Positions 1-8,690 of a stretch of 64,000 nucleotides of DNA are shown one piece after another. Location of the stretch: NCBI GenBank assembly GCA_020026055.1, contig JAHHRA010000003.1:50116-114115 (forward strand), written 5' to 3'. The position numbers were made by a program, and so were the translations under genes. The stretch is from Actinobacillus sp. (GTDB lineage: Bacteria > Pseudomonadota > Gammaproteobacteria > Enterobacterales > Pasteurellaceae). Numbering within the stretch: position 1 is the stretch's first letter; every line of letters starts with the position of its first letter. The notes beneath the pieces were generated by a model. It was not told the DNA's origin, did not search any database, and saw only the letters and a program-made list of their open reading frames with translations.

Positions 1-741
1 AGCGGCTAAAAGAGCAGCAACGACACTACCAACGAGACGTTCTGCAATCGGTTTATTCAATACTTGTCCAATCATTTTTTTGCGTGAAACCCCAACTAAT
101 AAGGGGTAGGTGTATTGAGAAAAAAAATGGGTATGTTGCAGTAATTGATAATTATGAACAAGTGCTTTACCAAAACCAAATCCTAAATCCCAAATAATAT
201 TTTGTTTTTTGATCCCTGCTAGCTGGGCAATTTGAGTTCGTTCAAGCAAAAAAGCTAACACTTCTTCAACAACATTTTGATAACTTGGGTTAGTTTGCAT
301 TGTTTTAGGTTCGCCTTGCATATGCATTAAGCATATAGGTAAATTGAGTTTTGCCACGGTCTCAAGTGCATTAGGCTCTTGCAATGCACGTACATCATTA
401 ATTAAATCCATCCCCACTTTAGCAGCCTCTAACATTACGTTGGCTTTTGAAGTATCTACTGAAATCCAGCAATCAAATCGTTTAGAGATAGCTTCTACTA
501 CTGGAATAACACGTTCTAACTCTTGTTGTTCTGAAACTACGTCAGCGTTAGGTCTTGTTGATTCTCCTCCCACATCAATAATGCGTGCTCCTTCTTGCAA
601 CATTTTTTCGACTTGATAAAGTGCATCATCAAGTCGCAAAAATAATCCTGCATCTGAAAAAGAGTCAGGCGTAATGTTCAAAATTCCCATAATCTTAGGC
701 GTACTAAGATCCAGTAATTTATCGCGAGCTTGCAATTGCAT
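1..741 (-). CDS. folP: Dihydropteroate synthase, 3' end cut by window edge
   Basis: This gene makes 7,8-dihydropteroate from p-aminobenzoate and 6-hydroxymethyl-dihydropterin diphosphate in cytosolic folate synthesis, and the family is the sulfonamide target. Translating the minus strand from the ATG at 739-741 gives 247 codons open to base 1. The family hallmarks are visible: MGILNITPDSFSD near the N-terminus, then IDVGGESTRPNA, then WISVDTSKANV, then DLGFGFGK and a terminal GVSRKKMIG. The family usually has about 275-280 residues, so roughly 30 C-terminal residues lie outside the window. It is divergent from cdd, so 742-884 must hold both promoters. Confidence 0.96.
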   Translation of the reverse strand, partial: MQLQARDKLLDLSTPKIMGILNITPDSFSDAGLFLRLDDALYQVEKMLQEGARIIDVGGESTRPNADVVSEQQELERVIPVVEAISKRFDCWISVDTSKANVMLEAAKVGMDLINDVRALQEPNALETVAKLNLPICLMHMQGEPKTMQTNPSYQNVVEEVLAFLLERTQIAQLAGIKKQNIIWDLGFGFGKALVHNYQLLQHTHFFSQYTYPLLVGVSRKKMIGQVLNKPIAERLVGSVVAALLAA

Positions 742-884
742 AAAAATAACCTAAATTTTCTAAAGAGTGACCATTATAACGAAAAGCATTTCAAAAAAAT
801 ATTAAAAGACTAATGCGAAACAGAGTTTTTATTATAAGATAAGCAATAGACTTCTATTTAAATTAAACAGATGAGGGTGAATAT

Positions 885-1784
885 ATGAAACACACAAACA
901 TTTCAAATCGTCTACAAAATGTATTGAGTGAACTAAACAATTCTATACTCGCAGAAGACATGTGGCAGATTTTAAATGGACAAAATTTCGATGGTTTTTT
1001 AACTAAATTGACAATAAATTATTTGTGCAAAAAACACCGAATTTCAACAGAGGAACTAGCTCTAATGTTACTTCCTATTGTTGCAAGTTATGCTAATCCG
1101 ATAATTTCAAATTTTAGTGTAGGTGCTATAACAAAAGGGGAGTCTGGACATTTTTATTTTGGGGCTAATCAAGAGTTTTGTACAACTACTATTGCTCAAA
1201 CAATTCACGCTGAACAAAGTGCCATAAGCCACGCTTGGATGCGAGGGGAAAAAAGCATTACTGATATATATGTCAATTACAGTCCTTGTGGTCATTGTCG
1301 CCAATTTATGAATGAACTGAACTCGGCATCAAATTTATTAATTCATTTACCGAATGAATTAGCTCATAATTTATATCACTATTTACCAAATGCGTTTGGT
1401 CCCAAAGATTTAAAAATGCCAATATTGTTAATGGATAAAGAAAATAATCATTTATCTTATGAAACTACGTCATCTCTTAAATTAGCTGCACTCAATGCTG
1501 CCAATCGTAGCCACGCTCCTTATTCCAAAACTTACTGTGGTGTCGCTGTAGAACTTAAAAATGGAAATCTCTACTCAGGTAGTTATGCTGAAAATGCTGC
1601 TTTCAATCCAAGTTTACCAGCATTACAAGTTACTTTAAATTTAGTCAGAATGCACGGTGAAAACTTAGCCAATATCCAAAAAATTGTAATGATCGAAAAA
1701 CCAACTACGTTATCTTATCGTCACAGTGCTGAAGAACTATTGAAAATACTAGAAATAGGGGAGTTTGAATACATTGAATTATAG
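885..1784 (+). CDS. cdd: Cytidine deaminase, long enterobacterial type
   Basis: It deaminates cytidine and deoxycytidine to uridine and deoxyuridine in pyrimidine salvage. The 299-residue product has the two-domain architecture of the E. coli type (about 294 residues). The catalytic HAE is at residues 108-110, where Glu110 is the proton shuttle, and the zinc cysteines are in PCGHC (C135, C138). The C-terminal half is a degenerate deaminase repeat, as is usual for this type. The start has GAGGGTGA upstream at proper spacing. It is transcribed alone, facing the convergent carbonic anhydrase gene, with a shared terminator between them. Confidence 0.96.
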   Translation: MKHTNISNRLQNVLSELNNSILAEDMWQILNGQNFDGFLTKLTINYLCKKHRISTEELALMLLPIVASYANPIISNFSVGAITKGESGHFYFGANQEFCTTTIAQTIHAEQSAISHAWMRGEKSITDIYVNYSPCGHCRQFMNELNSASNLLIHLPNELAHNLYHYLPNAFGPKDLKMPILLMDKENNHLSYETTSSLKLAALNAANRSHAPYSKTYCGVAVELKNGNLYSGSYAENAAFNPSLPALQVTLNLVRMHGENLANIQKIVMIEKPTTLSYRHSAEELLKILEIGEFEYIEL

Positions 1785-1830
1785 CTCATTTCTTGAATTT
1801 ACTTAAAATAATGCAAGAGTAAAATAATTA

Positions 1831-1843
1831 GTTACAACGTCAC
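1831..1843. repeat. GTTAC-AAC-GTAAC 13-mer, one mismatch
   Basis: One copy of a recurring 13-bp interrupted palindrome (GTTAC, 3-base spacer, GTAAC), here GTTACAACGTCAC. It is followed by CAAAAGT, as at the 4135 copy. It lies in the non-coding space after cdd. Other copies are near 4135, 15382, 17687, 52158, 54157 and 60026. Confidence 0.55.
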
Positions 1844-1861
1844 AAAAGTTCTTTATTTAAC

Positions 1862-1893
1862 AAAAAAAGATGAGGCAATCTCATCCTTTTTAT
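1862..1893. terminator. Bidirectional terminator between cdd and carbonic anhydrase
   Basis: GATGAG (1869-1874) and CTCATC (1880-1885) form a short stem with a 5-base loop. An A-run lies on the left (1862-1868) and a T-run on the right, so the same hairpin can terminate cdd on the plus strand and the carbonic anhydrase gene on the minus strand. Confidence 0.75.
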
Positions 1894-1905
1894 TTAGATA
1901 ACATT

Positions 1906-2625
1906 CTAATTCTCTAAGACTAAACGGGCATTTAACGGCTGTATTGGACGATTATTACCTTTGTACAACTCATTGAATGTTTTCAACTGTGCTTCAGATA
2001 AAGTCATAGGCGTTTTCATCACAACCCAGATGACACCCTCATCACAAGGAGGAACTGTCAATGAACCATTGAATCTATAATAAGTATGATTACTTGGCAA
2101 TAAATCATTGAGATCAATCGTTTTTTCTATTTTAATTTTAGCACCAGCTTTTTGTGGAAGATCTTGCCATAATTCTGCAAGTGCTTTATTAGCATTGCCG
2201 TTTTTAAACATTATTGCAACTACTGCAATGTTACCCACATTATCTCTATGCACTAAATGCATTTCTACAGGAAAAAATTTGCTATTGATCGTATTTTCAC
2301 TTGGACTATGAAAATGTAATTGAACTAAATCAAAATCTCTATCGCCAATTTTGATTTTTTCAGGTGATTTAAGTGTGAATTGTATAGTATGACCATTGTT
2401 ATCTACATAACTTGTCGTTTTATCAGAATAGTTAAAAGCAATAACAGGCATTTTTTTCACTGAAATTGCATCTTTAATATCTATTGGTGCTTGGTTTTTA
2501 CCTGTCTGACAAATACCTTCCCAATAATTAGGACTATTTTCTCCAGAAGAATAATCCCAATCCGCTGCAAACGCACTTAATCCTAAAATGATAGATAAAC
2601 TTAAAATTAAAAATTGTTTTTTCAT
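1906..2625 (-). CDS. Periplasmic alpha-class carbonic anhydrase
   Basis: It reversibly hydrates CO2 to bicarbonate and is exported. A 20-residue signal peptide (MKKQFLILSL... ending AFA) precedes the mature domain. The alpha-class zinc histidines are in LHFHSPSEN (H104, H106) and EMHLVH (H123). Cysteines near residue 39 and in PPCDEG could form the disulfide usual for exported members. I placed the start at 2625 rather than at an in-frame Met 12 codons upstream, because AAAGGAGT lies just before this ATG and the signal peptide begins there. The gene is monocistronic, convergent with cdd. Confidence 0.93.
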   Translation of the reverse strand: MKKQFLILSLSIILGLSAFAADWDYSSGENSPNYWEGICQTGKNQAPIDIKDAISVKKMPVIAFNYSDKTTSYVDNNGHTIQFTLKSPEKIKIGDRDFDLVQLHFHSPSENTINSKFFPVEMHLVHRDNVGNIAVVAIMFKNGNANKALAELWQDLPQKAGAKIKIEKTIDLNDLLPSNHTYYRFNGSLTVPPCDEGVIWVVMKTPMTLSEAQLKTFNELYKGNNRPIQPLNARLVLEN

Positions 2626-3141
2626 ATTAATAACTCCTTTGAATATAACCATTATCAACATTAGCGTATTTAAACTTATATGATTTTAAAAATCATTTCT
2701 ACTACCGTCAATACTTATATAACTTCGCATAATGTATATTATGTTAAATATAATATGTAAAAAATAGATGACTTCTTATCTGTTATTTTCTTCTTGTTTT
2801 TTGATTTCTATTCTTCGTTTTTATTTACAACTCTCTATTTCCTTTATTTCTATTTTGTCTTAAGAAAACCTCAAAAATAAAAATCGCTAAACTTTTCAGT
2901 TAGCGATTTTTTCATTGAAAATTCAGTATTTTTTAAATTAATTAAATTTTATTCACTATAATCAATTCGTTATAACTTTTGTTAAAGTTCTTCAAAATGA
3001 TTTTTTATTACAAACAACTGATTAATCTTGCAAATAATCTTATTTAATAATAGTTACTAAATTTCATTATCATAACTTGCTATTATTTTCTTTAGTAAGC
3101 ATAATTCCTCTGCTTTTTCAAAACTTGTTGGAGAATTTTTC
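2626..3141. other. Intergenic gap with an orphan hairpin
   Basis: These 516 bases lie between divergent genes, the carbonic anhydrase (minus) and the SAM hydroxide adenosyltransferase-like gene (plus). I see no convincing coding sequence. A minus-strand open frame at 3057-3311 runs antisense into the next gene and lacks family features. The stretch is very AT-rich and contains one strong terminator-like hairpin (2881-2909), listed separately. Confidence 0.6.
2881..2911. terminator. Orphan rho-independent terminator-like hairpin
   Basis: AAATCGCTAA (2881-2890) pairs perfectly with TTAGCGATTT (2900-2909), loop ACTTTTCAG, and T's follow. An A-rich stretch precedes it, so it could act in both directions. 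Neither flanking gene ends here, since both start on either side. It therefore implies a transcript with no visible protein, possibly a small RNA from about 2700-2910, or it is a relic. Confidence 0.65.
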
Positions 3142-4053
3142 ATGCAAAGATCTCTTTTATCTCTTACTTTATTAAGTGCAATTTCCATTACTTCCGCATC
3201 AGAAAATGCTTTAATATTACAGACTGATTTTGGATTGCAAGATGGTGCTGTTTCAGCAATGCAAGGTGTGGCATTTGGTGTAGATCGTAATATTAAATTA
3301 TTCAATCTCACTCACGAAATTCCAGAATATAACACTTGGGAAGCCGCTTACAGGTTGTATCAAACAGCCTCTTATTGGCCCAAAGGAACTGTGTTTGTAA
3401 GCGTTGTTGATCCTGGGGTCGGAACAGCACGGAAGTCTGTAGTATTAAAAACTAAAACAGGACAATATTTCGTCACACCAGATAACGGTACTTTAACTTT
3501 AGTCGCTGAATATTTTGGAATTGATGAGTTACGCGAAATTGATGAAAAGGTCAATCGTTTGGCGGGTTCACAAAAATCCTACACTTTCCATGGGCGTGAT
3601 GTTTATGCTTACACAGGAGCAAGATTAGCTTCAGGTAAAATTACTTTCAAACAAGTTGGACAAAAACTTGAACCAAAAGTTGAAGCTCTCTCTTACCAAA
3701 AAGCTACTTTAGAAAACGGTGTATTAAAAGGAAATATCCCGATTTTAGACATACAATACGGTAATATCTGGACGAATATCAATGATAAATTGCTCGAAAA
3801 ATCAGGCATTAAGCTAAATGATATAGTTTGTGTCAGCCTCACAGAACGTTTGAAAAATGGAAAAATCAAAGTGCGTTATTCAGGTAAAATGCCATATAAA
3901 TCAAGTTTCGGTGAAGTGAAACAAGGTCAACCTTTGATGTATTTAAATAGCTTATTGAATGTTTCTTTCGCCTTGAATATGGCGGATTTTGCCGATAAGT
4001 TCAAAATTAAATCAGGCGCAAATTGGAGTGCAACCATTAAAGCTTGCCAGTAA
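3142..4053 (+). CDS. Secreted SAM hydroxide adenosyltransferase-like protein (DUF62 family)
   Basis: It is related to the fluorinase/chlorinase fold family (DUF62), whose ordinary members hydrolyse S-adenosylmethionine to adenosine and methionine with an activated water. Family sequence is clear: ALILQTDFGLQDG after the signal peptide, then SVVDPGVGT, FVTPDNGTL, and the FHGRDV segment. The N-terminus MQRSLLSLTLLSAISITSA looks like a cleavable signal peptide, so the 303-residue precursor is probably periplasmic. That is odd for an enzyme using a cytosolic cofactor. The start has GGAG nine bases upstream. It is monocistronic with its own terminator at 4084. Confidence 0.85.
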   Translation: MQRSLLSLTLLSAISITSASENALILQTDFGLQDGAVSAMQGVAFGVDRNIKLFNLTHEIPEYNTWEAAYRLYQTASYWPKGTVFVSVVDPGVGTARKSVVLKTKTGQYFVTPDNGTLTLVAEYFGIDELREIDEKVNRLAGSQKSYTFHGRDVYAYTGARLASGKITFKQVGQKLEPKVEALSYQKATLENGVLKGNIPILDIQYGNIWTNINDKLLEKSGIKLNDIVCVSLTERLKNGKIKVRYSGKMPYKSSFGEVKQGQPLMYLNSLLNVSFALNMADFADKFKIKSGANWSATIKACQ

Positions 4054-4083
4054 ACCTCACCTACTATTGAATTAAACGTTCTG

Positions 4084-4116
4084 TGCCTCAGTTTCTTGAT
4101 AATTGAGGCATTTTTT
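4084..4116 (+). terminator. Terminator after the SAM hydroxide adenosyltransferase-like gene
   Basis: TGCCTCA (4084-4090) pairs with TGAGGCA (4104-4110), followed by six T's. It lies 30 bases after the stop codon on the same strand. Confidence 0.85.
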
Positions 4117-4122
4117 CTCTGT

Positions 4123-4183
4123 GTTTACTTTTAAGTTACAACGTAACAAAAGTAAACAAGAAAATTTTTTCGATTTTGCCAGC
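4123..4183. repeat. Composite palindrome: nested hairpin plus AAAATTTTTTCG element
   Basis: GTTTACTTTT (4123-4132) and AAAAGTAAAC (4148-4157) are perfect 10-bp arms, and their loop is the 13-mer GTTACAACGTAAC (4135-4147), itself palindromic. Immediately after comes AAAATTTTTTCGATTTTG (about 4161-4178), a degenerate half of the dispersed 41-bp element. The same arrangement, a CTTACTTT/AAAGTAAG hairpin followed by the 41-bp element, recurs at 14412-14494. Confidence 0.75.
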
Positions 4184-4341
4184 ATATTTTTAATACTAAT
4201 TGAAGCTAAAACATCATAAAAATTACTTAAAAATAGTGATTTCTCTTAAATAAAAACTATTTACAGCATGTTATCATCTATAAGATAATGCTAAGCTTTT
4301 ATAAAAAGTCTACTAATAACTACGACAACAGGAACGTTTCA

Positions 4342-5847
4342 ATGCTCGCTGATAATATGCATATTTACATTACCTTTACTCTTTATTTAATTGTTATTTT
4401 GGGGATTGGTATTTACGCCTATTTCTCGACTAAAAATTTTGATGATTATATTTTAGGTGGTCGTAAAATGGGAGGTTTTGTTACTGCGATGTCTGCTGGA
4501 GCATCAGATATGTCTGGTTGGTTATTAATGGGTCTTCCTGGTGCAATTTTCACTACTGGATTATCTCAAGCTTGGATCGCCATTGGTTTAGTAATTGGTG
4601 CTTATTTTAATTATCGTATTGTTGCTGGTCGTTTACGTATATTTACAGAACATTATAATAACGCTCTTACGCTACCCGAATTTTTTGCTGAACGTTTTCC
4701 TTTTCAGAAAAAAGCCTTAAAAATAATTTCTTCTACTATTATTCTTTTCTTTTTTACTATCTATTGTGCGTCTGGTGTTGTGGCTGGAGCGAAGTTATTT
4801 CAAAGTTTATTAAATATAGATTATCACACTGCATTGTGGTTAGGAGCATTTGCAACTATTCTCTACACTTTAATCGGTGGTTATTTGGCTGTTTCTTGGA
4901 GTGACACGATTCAAGCTTCGCTGATGTTTTTTGCTTTGCTACTCGCACCGATAATGGTACTGATGAATTTAAGTTGGCACGAAATTAGCACCGCTCTACA
5001 AACGAAAGTAGCGATCACTCATATTCCTTATTCCAATTGGCTACATAATGTTTCAGGAATTGGCGTTATTTCAGCCCTAGCTTGGGGATTAGGGTATTTC
5101 GGGCAACCGCATATCTTAGCACGTTTTATGGCTGCTGATTCCTTACAATCACTGAATTACGCTCGTAAAATCGGTATTTCTTGGATGATTTTATGTTTAA
5201 CAGGAGCTGTTGCTGTCGGATATTTCGGACTTGCTTATTTCACTGCAAAAGACTTTCCTCTCTCTCACCCTGAAGCCGTTTTCATTGAACTCTCTAAACT
5301 ATTATTTAATCCTTGGGTTGCGGGGGTTGTGTTATCTGCAATCCTTGCTGCCGTCATGAGTACTTTATCCGCTCAACTTCTGATGTCATCTGCGGCAATC
5401 ACTGAAGATTTTTATAAAGGTTTTTTACGTAAAAATGCCACAAGTCGTGAATTAGTTTGGATCGGACGCTTGATGGTTTTAGTGATCGCAATAATTGCTA
5501 TTTGGATCGCTCAAGATCCTAAATCTAAAGTTATGGGATTAGTTTCTTATGCATGGGCAGGTTTCGGCTCTGCCTTTGGACCAGTATTGATTATTTCTCT
5601 TTTTAATCGTCATATTAGTTCTCGTGCAGCATTATGTGGAATGTTAGCGGGTGCCATTACAGTCATTATTTGGAAACCTTTGATGGCATATTGGGGTTGG
5701 ATAGATATGGCACAACTTTACGAAATGATCCCTGGATTCTTAGCCAGTGCAACAATCGCAACTACCTCTTCTTTATTCCATCCAGTTAATCAAGAAGTGA
5801 GCAATAAATTCAATCAAGCTGTTGCTGAGTTTAAGAATAAAGAGTGA
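4342..5847 (+). CDS. putP: Sodium/proline symporter
   Basis: It imports L-proline with Na+ across the inner membrane (solute:sodium symporter family, LeuT fold). The product is a 501-residue polytopic protein. The signature segment TKNFDDYILGGR...GASDMSGWLLMGLPG is almost that of E. coli PutP, and further hydrophobic segments run through the protein. I chose the ATG at 4342 (AGGAA upstream), which gives the family's length of about 500 residues. An in-frame Met at 4288 would add an uncharacteristic polar 18-residue leader. No putA is next to it in this window. Confidence 0.95.
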   Translation: MLADNMHIYITFTLYLIVILGIGIYAYFSTKNFDDYILGGRKMGGFVTAMSAGASDMSGWLLMGLPGAIFTTGLSQAWIAIGLVIGAYFNYRIVAGRLRIFTEHYNNALTLPEFFAERFPFQKKALKIISSTIILFFFTIYCASGVVAGAKLFQSLLNIDYHTALWLGAFATILYTLIGGYLAVSWSDTIQASLMFFALLLAPIMVLMNLSWHEISTALQTKVAITHIPYSNWLHNVSGIGVISALAWGLGYFGQPHILARFMAADSLQSLNYARKIGISWMILCLTGAVAVGYFGLAYFTAKDFPLSHPEAVFIELSKLLFNPWVAGVVLSAILAAVMSTLSAQLLMSSAAITEDFYKGFLRKNATSRELVWIGRLMVLVIAIIAIWIAQDPKSKVMGLVSYAWAGFGSAFGPVLIISLFNRHISSRAALCGMLAGAITVIIWKPLMAYWGWIDMAQLYEMIPGFLASATIATTSSLFHPVNQEVSNKFNQAVAEFKNKE

Positions 5848-5854
5848 TCAGTTT

Positions 5855-5917
5855 ACGCTCCCAAAATCAATAATATTTTCTCATTAAAAAAGAAAAATTT
5901 TTTGATTTTGGAGACGT
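5855..5917. repeat. Dispersed palindromic element, 63-bp variant
   Basis: Left arm ACGCTCCCAAAATCAA and right arm TTGATTTTGGAGACGT are near-perfect inverted repeats, with ATTTTC/GAAAAATTTT inside. It sits just after the putP stop and before the convergent nlpC 3' end, where the hairpin could serve as a shared terminator. It matches the ACGCC...GGCGT family found throughout the window. Confidence 0.75.
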
Positions 5918-5936
5918 GATTATTCGGTAGATTAAA

Positions 5937-6425
5937 CTAACGTCTCGGAAACAGCACTCTTCGTGATTGAGTGTAATTTTTTCTAAAATACACATTACTT
6001 AAATCCGCAATAGAAACACCTTTTTTAGTTGAAGCATGAATAAATTTCCCTTTCCCAACATAGATCCCTACGTGTGTATTACGATTGAAAAAAACTAAAT
6101 CACCGATTTGTAAGTATTTTTTTGAAACAGGTTTTCCAAATGACTTCTGTTGACGAGTATTGCGTGGTAACTTTTTACCGACTGCATCACGATAGATCAC
6201 CTGTACAAAACCAGAACAATCTATCCCTCGATGAGATTGCCCACCTAAACGATAAGGGACTCCTCGCCATTTATTATAATTTTTTATTATTGCACTACGT
6301 AAACCTATTTGTTGTTTTTGCGATAATTGCGGCTGTTTTTTTAAATCTGATGAACACGCCCACAAAAAAACACTCATTAATAAAGTAACAATTATTTTTG
6401 ATGAAAAAAATCGAGCAAATTGCAT
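5937..6425 (-). CDS. nlpC: NlpC/P60 family lipoprotein, peptidoglycan endopeptidase
   Basis: It is a predicted cell-envelope cysteine peptidase cutting murein cross-links or stem peptides. The 162-residue product has a lipoprotein signal peptide ending in LWAC (Cys24 would be lipidated). The NlpC/P60 triad is C70 in GIDCSGFVQ, H118 in THVGIYVG and H130 in KFIHAS. The sequence resembles enterobacterial NlpC more than MepS in length and spacing. AAGGAAA precedes the start. It lies downstream of metG on the same strand, with a small hairpin between the two genes. Confidence 0.9.
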   Translation of the reverse strand: MQFARFFSSKIIVTLLMSVFLWACSSDLKKQPQLSQKQQIGLRSAIIKNYNKWRGVPYRLGGQSHRGIDCSGFVQVIYRDAVGKKLPRNTRQQKSFGKPVSKKYLQIGDLVFFNRNTHVGIYVGKGKFIHASTKKGVSIADLSNVYFRKNYTQSRRVLFPRR

Positions 6426-6443
6426 AAAATTTCCTTAAGAATG

Positions 6444-6467
6444 AAGGGATCTTCTTCACGATCCCTT
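6444..6467 (-). terminator. Hairpin after metG
   Basis: AAGGGATC (6444-6451) and GATCCCTT (6460-6467) form a perfect 8-bp stem between the metG stop and the nlpC start. On the minus strand the following bases are only moderately T-rich, so it may be a weak terminator or an RNA-processing structure rather than a strong stop. Confidence 0.5.
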
Positions 6468-6474
6468 ATAACAA

Positions 6475-8535
6475 TTAACTTACTCGACTGCCTGCATTTG
6501 CATTTAAGGCAACATCTAGTAAAAATAATTGTTCATCACTAGCGGCAGATAAGATCATCCCTTCAGAGAGTCCAAATTTCATTTTGCGAGGAGCAAGATT
6601 AGCGACAAAAATCACATTTCGCCCTACTAATTCGCTTGGGTTGGGATAAGCAGCTTTGATGCCAGAAAAAATTTGACGCGTTTCGCCGTTGCCGACATCA
6701 AGAATAAATTTAAGTAATTTCTTACTTTCCGCGACGGTTTCACAAGCAATGACTTTACCGACACGTAAATCAACTTTAGCAAAATCGTCAATGCTAATTT
6801 CTGCTTCAAACGGCTCGATATTACCAAGTTTTACGCCACTCTTTCCGGAAAAATTTTCCGATTTTTGTGGCGTGATCTCGGCAAGATTGGCTTTTTTATT
6901 AGCGATCATCATTGCTTCAATATTTTTAATATCTACGCGTTGGAACAAAGCTTTAAATGGTGCAATTTGATGGGCAAGCAATGGCTGGTGGAGGTTTGCC
7001 CAAGTGAGTTCAGCTTGCAAGAAAGATTCACTACGTGCAGCCAATGCAGGTAAAACAGGTTTTAAATATCCTATTAACACACGGAATAATTCAATACCCA
7101 TTGAACAAACGCCTTGCAATTGTTTGTCACTTCCCTCTTGTTTCGCGATCACCCATGGAGCCTTGTCATCCACGTATTTATTGGCTTTGTCGCAAAGTGT
7201 CATGATTTCACGGATTGCTTTACTGAATTCCCGTTTTTCGTACATTTCAGCGATGATCGGCGATTTTGCGACAAATTCTGCCCACAATCTAGGATCATCT
7301 AATTCGTTTGCTAACTCACCGTTAAAACGTTTTTGAATAAAGCTAGCGTTACGAGAAGCAAGGTTAACGAGCTTATTGACAACGTCAGTGTTCACACGTT
7401 GTGCAAAATCCTCTAAATTGAGATCGATATCGTCAATTGCAGAATTGGATTTAGCAGCGTAATAATAGCGTAAATATTCTGGATCCAAATGGGCTAAATA
7501 AGTTTTCGCTTGAATGAAAGTACCACGAGATTTAGACATTTTTTCGCCATCAACAGTTACATAACCATGGACAAAAATGTTATTCGGTTTACGGAAATCT
7601 GCACCGTCTAGCATTGCTGGCCAAAAAAGACTGTGGAAATAAACAATATCTTTGCCAATGAAATGATAAAGCTCTGTCGTGGCATTCTTATCCCAAAACT
7701 CATTGAAATTTAAATTTGGATTTTTATCACAAAGGTTCTTGAAACTTGCAATATAACCGATAGGTGCATCTAACCAAACATAAAAATATTTGTCTTCCGT
7801 TTCAGGAATTTTAAAACCGAAATACGGAGCGTCGCGTGAAATGTCCCATTGTTGCAAGCCATTTTCAAACCATTCTTGCATTTTATTAGCGACTTCTATT
7901 TGGAGGCTACCCGATTTAATCCAACCCTGTAACATTTCTTTAAATACAGGTAAATCAAAGAAAAAATGCTCACTTTCTTTCATCACAGGCGTCACACCAG
8001 AGACTACAGATTTTGGATTAATAAGCTCTGCAGGGCTGTAAGTTGCTGAACAGACTTCACAATTGTCGCCATATTGTTCCTCGGCTTGGCATTTTGGGCA
8101 TTCCCCTTTCACAAAACGATCGGGTAAAAACATTTGTTTTTCGGGGTCAAAAAGTTGAGAAATAGTACGACTTTGGATAAACCCTTTGCTCTTCAATCGG
8201 TGGTAAATTTCTTGTGCAAGCACTTGATTTTCTGTGCTATGCGTTGAATGATAGTTATCAAAACTGATGTTAAAACCTTGAAAATCCGCTATATGTTGTT
8301 GTTGAACTTGCCGAATGAGTTGTTCTGGTGTAATTTTCATTTGTTCTGCTTTTAACATAATTGGCGTGCCATGTGCATCATCTGCACAGACAAAATACAC
8401 TTGATTGCCACGCATACGTTGAAAACGAGCCCAAATATCAGCTTGAATATGTTCGAGCATATGCCCAAGATGAATAGGACCATTGGCATAAGGCAAGGCA
8501 CAAGTAATTAACATTTTTTTTGATAAATTATTCAT
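6475..8535 (-). CDS. metG: Methionyl-tRNA synthetase
   Basis: It charges tRNA-Met and initiator tRNA with methionine. The 686-residue class I synthetase shows HLGH (22-25), a zinc knuckle with CPKC and CEVC, KMSKS (332-336), an anticodon-binding helical domain, and a C-terminal tRNA-binding/dimerisation domain beginning near [14 protein letters not shown]. coli MetG has about 677 residues. A 41-bp palindromic element (6833-6873) encodes about residues 555-568 in the linker before the C-terminal domain, without breaking the frame. AGAGAGA precedes the start. It is divergent from apbC. Confidence 0.97.
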   Translation of the reverse strand: MNNLSKKMLITCALPYANGPIHLGHMLEHIQADIWARFQRMRGNQVYFVCADDAHGTPIMLKAEQMKITPEQLIRQVQQQHIADFQGFNISFDNYHSTHSTENQVLAQEIYHRLKSKGFIQSRTISQLFDPEKQMFLPDRFVKGECPKCQAEEQYGDNCEVCSATYSPAELINPKSVVSGVTPVMKESEHFFFDLPVFKEMLQGWIKSGSLQIEVANKMQEWFENGLQQWDISRDAPYFGFKIPETEDKYFYVWLDAPIGYIASFKNLCDKNPNLNFNEFWDKNATTELYHFIGKDIVYFHSLFWPAMLDGADFRKPNNIFVHGYVTVDGEKMSKSRGTFIQAKTYLAHLDPEYLRYYYAAKSNSAIDDIDLNLEDFAQRVNTDVVNKLVNLASRNASFIQKRFNGELANELDDPRLWAEFVAKSPIIAEMYEKREFSKAIREIMTLCDKANKYVDDKAPWVIAKQEGSDKQLQGVCSMGIELFRVLIGYLKPVLPALAARSESFLQAELTWANLHQPLLAHQIAPFKALFQRVDIKNIEAMMIANKKANLAEITPQKSENFSGKSGVKLGNIEPFEAEISIDDFAKVDLRVGKVIACETVAESKKLLKFILDVGNGETRQIFSGIKAAYPNPSELVGRNVIFVANLAPRKMKFGLSEGMILSAASDEQLFLLDVALNANAGSRVS
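6833..6873. repeat. Dispersed 41-bp palindromic element inside metG
   Basis: It has ends ACGCCA and TGGCGT, exactly 41 bp apart, with the perfect-arm core CGGAAAAATTTTCCG (6846-6860). On the metG strand it encodes [14 protein letters not shown], lying in the flexible linker between the anticodon-binding and C-terminal domains. The length matches the copies at 14454, 32901, 42648 and 46941. Confidence 0.85.
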
Positions 8536-8690
8536 TCGTGATCTCTCTTTGCTGTTTTTTATAGAAATATGGGAATTTAGCGAAAAATTCTAACGTAAAC
8601 TTGCTTTTTTTTCTATAATTCTCCAGTTTAAAATATTGTTAGTACTATAAAATAACAAAAGGAAATTCCAAGAATTAAAGGAAAAAAATT

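Noticed and set aside
344..616. Plus-strand open frame opposite folP.
   Set aside because: It is antisense to conserved dihydropteroate synthase sequence and has no ribosome site or family features.
3057..3311. Minus-strand 84-residue frame upstream of the DUF62 gene.
   Set aside because: It runs antisense into the signal peptide region and beyond, and has no recognisable features.
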